DNA from: an uncultured Clostridia bacterium | GTDB taxonomy: Bacteria; Bacillota; Clostridia; UBA1381 | Assembly (NCBI GenBank): GCA_947631085.1 | Contig: CANRJY010000003.1 | Coordinates: 62,001-126,000 of the forward strand | Reading direction: 5' to 3' | Length of the DNA stretch: 64,000 nucleotides | Program-made: the position numbers and the translations under genes | The notes under the pieces: model-generated | Told to the model about the DNA's origin: nothing | The model's input: only the letters and a program-made list of their open reading frames with translations | Databases searched by the model: none | Part shown: in pieces, positions 62,717-64,000 of the stretch | How the letters are laid out: every line of letters starts with the position of its first letter | How positions within the stretch are numbered: the stretch's first letter is position 1

Positions 62717-63061
62717 ATGAAATACAGAATTTTAGGAGAGACGCTCCAGCTTGTCAGATATGAAATAACCGTCACATACCCGTGGAGCGAAACGCCGTCG
62801 GTATACACTGCCGCAAGCGACGCGGAAAAGGATGAGTTTCTAAAACGCTATCCCGACGCGGAAGTGACGGCGGTTGATAATACCGGTTACGAATGGCTTG
62901 ACGGCGAGATATTCACCAACGAAGAAGTCAGAGCGGGCGCGGTCGAGAAAGCGATAGAGATGGGCGAGGAAGCGTACAACGAGATGAAAAACGCTCCGAC
63001 GCAGGAGCAGATAAACGCTATGCTTATGCTGGAGATAGCGAAAATAAAGGCGGGTGTGTGA
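62717..63061 (+). CDS. Phage tail-associated hypothetical protein
   Basis: A 114-residue protein: MKYRILGETLQLVRYEITVT, then a helical C-terminal part, NAPTQEQINAMLMLEIAKIK. ATG 62717 follows AAGGAG. Resembles small proteins encoded after phage tail fibres; no exact family named. Confidence 0.6.
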   Translation: MKYRILGETLQLVRYEITVTYPWSETPSVYTAASDAEKDEFLKRYPDAEVTAVDNTGYEWLDGEIFTNEEVRAGAVEKAIEMGEEAYNEMKNAPTQEQINAMLMLEIAKIKAGV

Positions 63062-63062
63062 A

Positions 63063-63188
63063 ATGAGTAAGACACTTATAAAAATGTATTACCGCATGGG
63101 AATTTATTCTGATGCGGATTTGGAAACGTTTGTCAATGCGGGGTATATTACGAGCAAGGAAAAGGAGGAAATGATAAATGGCAAGTAA
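63063..63188 (+). CDS. XkdX-like small phage protein
   Basis: A 41-residue protein: MSKTLIKMYYRMGIYSDADL, ETFVNAGYITSKEKEEMING K. The size, Tyr-rich start and GYIT-x-EEY-like segment match XkdX proteins encoded between tail fibre and lysis genes of Bacillus/Clostridium phages. Overlaps the next gene by 11 bp. Confidence 0.65.
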   Translation: MSKTLIKMYYRMGIYSDADLETFVNAGYITSKEKEEMINGK

Positions 63189-63618
63189 AATACAAGTAAG
63201 ACGCGGACAAAAATCGGAGCTGCCTGCGCTTTCGTCGGGCGAGCTCGGACTGTGCGAGGACAGCAAGGAATTGTTTATAGGGGTCGGCGGCGAGAATGAG
63301 CCGGTGAACGCGGTATTTTCGGAGACGCCGGTAAAAATCGGAACGTGGATAAACGGTAAAGCGATTTACCGCAAATGCGGGTTAAGAACCTACAGTGACA
63401 AAAGCAAGCTGCCGGCGTCGGGATTTAACGGTGACGGCGGATTTATGAGCCAAGTGAGCTATCTCACTTCGAGCGGACTGATCCGAGAGGATTATTTTGT
63501 ATACCACATTATCGACGAGGGGACTCATTTTGCCGATTTTAAAAACGCGCTTGAATTTGCAAAGACGCTTAGCGGCGAGATAAATGTTTTGTTTGTGGCG
63601 GAGTATATCGCGCTGTAA
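63178..63618 (+). CDS. Phage tail/fibre N-terminal domain protein
   Basis: A 146-residue protein. The N-terminus SKIQVRRGQKSELPALSSGE, LGLCEDSKELFIGVGGENEP parallels that of the 61383 protein and of phage hyaluronidase/tail-fibre N-terminal domains. RBS AAAAGGAGGAAATG. The last gene of the cluster; a terminator and attR follow. Confidence 0.65.
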   Translation: MASKIQVRRGQKSELPALSSGELGLCEDSKELFIGVGGENEPVNAVFSETPVKIGTWINGKAIYRKCGLRTYSDKSKLPASGFNGDGGFMSQVSYLTSSGLIREDYFVYHIIDEGTHFADFKNALEFAKTLSGEINVLFVAEYIAL

Positions 63619-63644
63619 GAGCAAACCGATAATATATAAATTAT

Positions 63645-63676
63645 GCGGAGGAGAAATAATCTCCTCTGCTTTTTTA
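63645..63676 (+). terminator. Terminator of the phage-type cluster, abutting attR
   Basis: The stem GCGGAGGAG / CTCCTCTGC (one G-T pair), AAATAAT loop, six T's. The att arm begins at the T-run. Confidence 0.8.
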
Positions 63677-63716
63677 TATCATGAACAGTGTTATGATAAG
63701 GATTGTCTGGAGAACA
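63675..63716 (+). other. attR: right junction of the serine-recombinase element
   Basis: Left of the core GA (63695-63696) is TATATCATGAACAGTGTTAT, the attP arm. Right of it TAAGGATTGTCTGGAGAAC is host gene. The reverse complement of the attP arm matches the attL arm at 17 of 20 aligned positions, measured from the core outward. Confidence 0.8.
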
Positions 63717-64000
63717 TCAGAGTTTATCTGACGGCCTGCGGTCAGGATGTGGTCGATAAGGCTATAAGCGTAAAGTGTACAAAGGCGGAAATCATTTGGG
63801 TATTCTCAGCCGTAGAGCCGGTTCCGTTTAATCGGGGCTTCTATTCCATTGACCTGAAATATTTCTTCCGCGTGACGATCGCCGTATTCACAGGCGCGGG
63901 CAGACCCACGGAGGTTGAGGGACTCGCTACGTTTAATAAAAAGGTTGTCCTCTTCGGCTCCGAGGGCAACGCTAAAATCTTTAAGTCGCGCTACAAAGAG
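63695..64000 (+). CDS. 3' part of the interrupted clostridial Cys-rich gene, continues past the window
   Basis: Open in frame to base 64000: DKDCLENIRVYLTACGQDVV, DKAISVKCTKAEIIWVFSAV, EPVPFNRGFYSIDLKYFFRV, VEGLATFNKKVVLFGSEGNA. There is no start codon or ribosome-binding site. Spliced at GA to 21108-21223 it gives VYDSCR-DKDCLENIRVYL, the continuous family sequence. The family is conserved in sporulating Clostridia; I recall spore-associated members, with moderate certainty. At least 140 residues result from the join, and more lie outside. Confidence 0.82.

Overview
The window reads as chromosome from a spore-forming, probably gut-associated, Gram-positive member of the Clostridia. Supporting points are the spoVB-mazG-hup-rqcP-yabP-yabQ-divIC gene order, a SpoIIQ-like M23 protein, CotH, MecA, RqcP and NiaR, strong Shine-Dalgarno sites, frequent TTG starts, sigma-A promoters with 17-bp spacers, and four secreted proteins carrying copper-amine-oxidase-N-like repeats. 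No species can be named from this.

Layout. 1-949: truncated GH29 fucosidase. 1.2-4.2 kb: polar amino-acid ABC transporter. 4.2-6.7 kb: LarB, a MATE pump and a TIGR04076-like protein. 6.8-10.3 kb: leuCDB, with a DUF4258/YgiT-type zinc-finger pair inserted between leuD and leuB. 10.4-16.0 kb: secreted and redox/editing genes. 16.0-19.2 kb: trpDCFA on the minus strand, with no trpB. 19.5-20.9 kb: araA.

The most striking feature is a conserved clostridial Cys-rich gene cut in two. Its first 38 codons lie at 21108-21223 and the rest resumes in frame at 63695, running off the window end. A large serine recombinase (21246-22775) sits immediately inside the left break, and phage tail-fibre-type genes (60.5-63.6 kb) sit immediately inside the right break. 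Joining the halves at a shared GA dinucleotide restores the reading frame through VYDSCR/DKDCLE. Joining the two inner ends gives a 42-bp imperfect palindrome (17 of 20 positions) centred on the same GA, which is the geometry of a serine-integrase attP. The segment between the breaks is 42,473 bp. Unlike a normal prophage, it contains about 37 kb of housekeeping chromosome: dtd, luxS/mtnN, tRNA-Arg, aroA, spoVB, mazG, hup, divIC, tsaC, nadABC/niaR, ruvCAB, queA, tgt, cotH, spoIIQ-like and mecA. This is either a skin-like gene-interrupting element of very unusual content, or a prophage whose middle was replaced by core chromosome, or an assembly problem. These can be separated experimentally.

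Inside it, a second AT-richer mobile element (about 47.66-55.33 kb) separates queA from tgt. It carries its own serine recombinase, an XRE regulator, several broken genes (HTH, ParB, WbqC), a PD-(D/E)XK-like protein, small phage-type hypotheticals and a PIN-domain toxin pair. Other notable items are a NiaR operator over the nadA promoter with niaR at the end of the same operon, a candidate structured RNA at 38.53-38.80 kb, a 196-bp MITE-like repeat with perfect 16-bp terminal inverted repeats, a tsaC with no ATG/GTG/TTG at the expected start, and a 215-bp out-of-frame overlap of yabQ with divIC.
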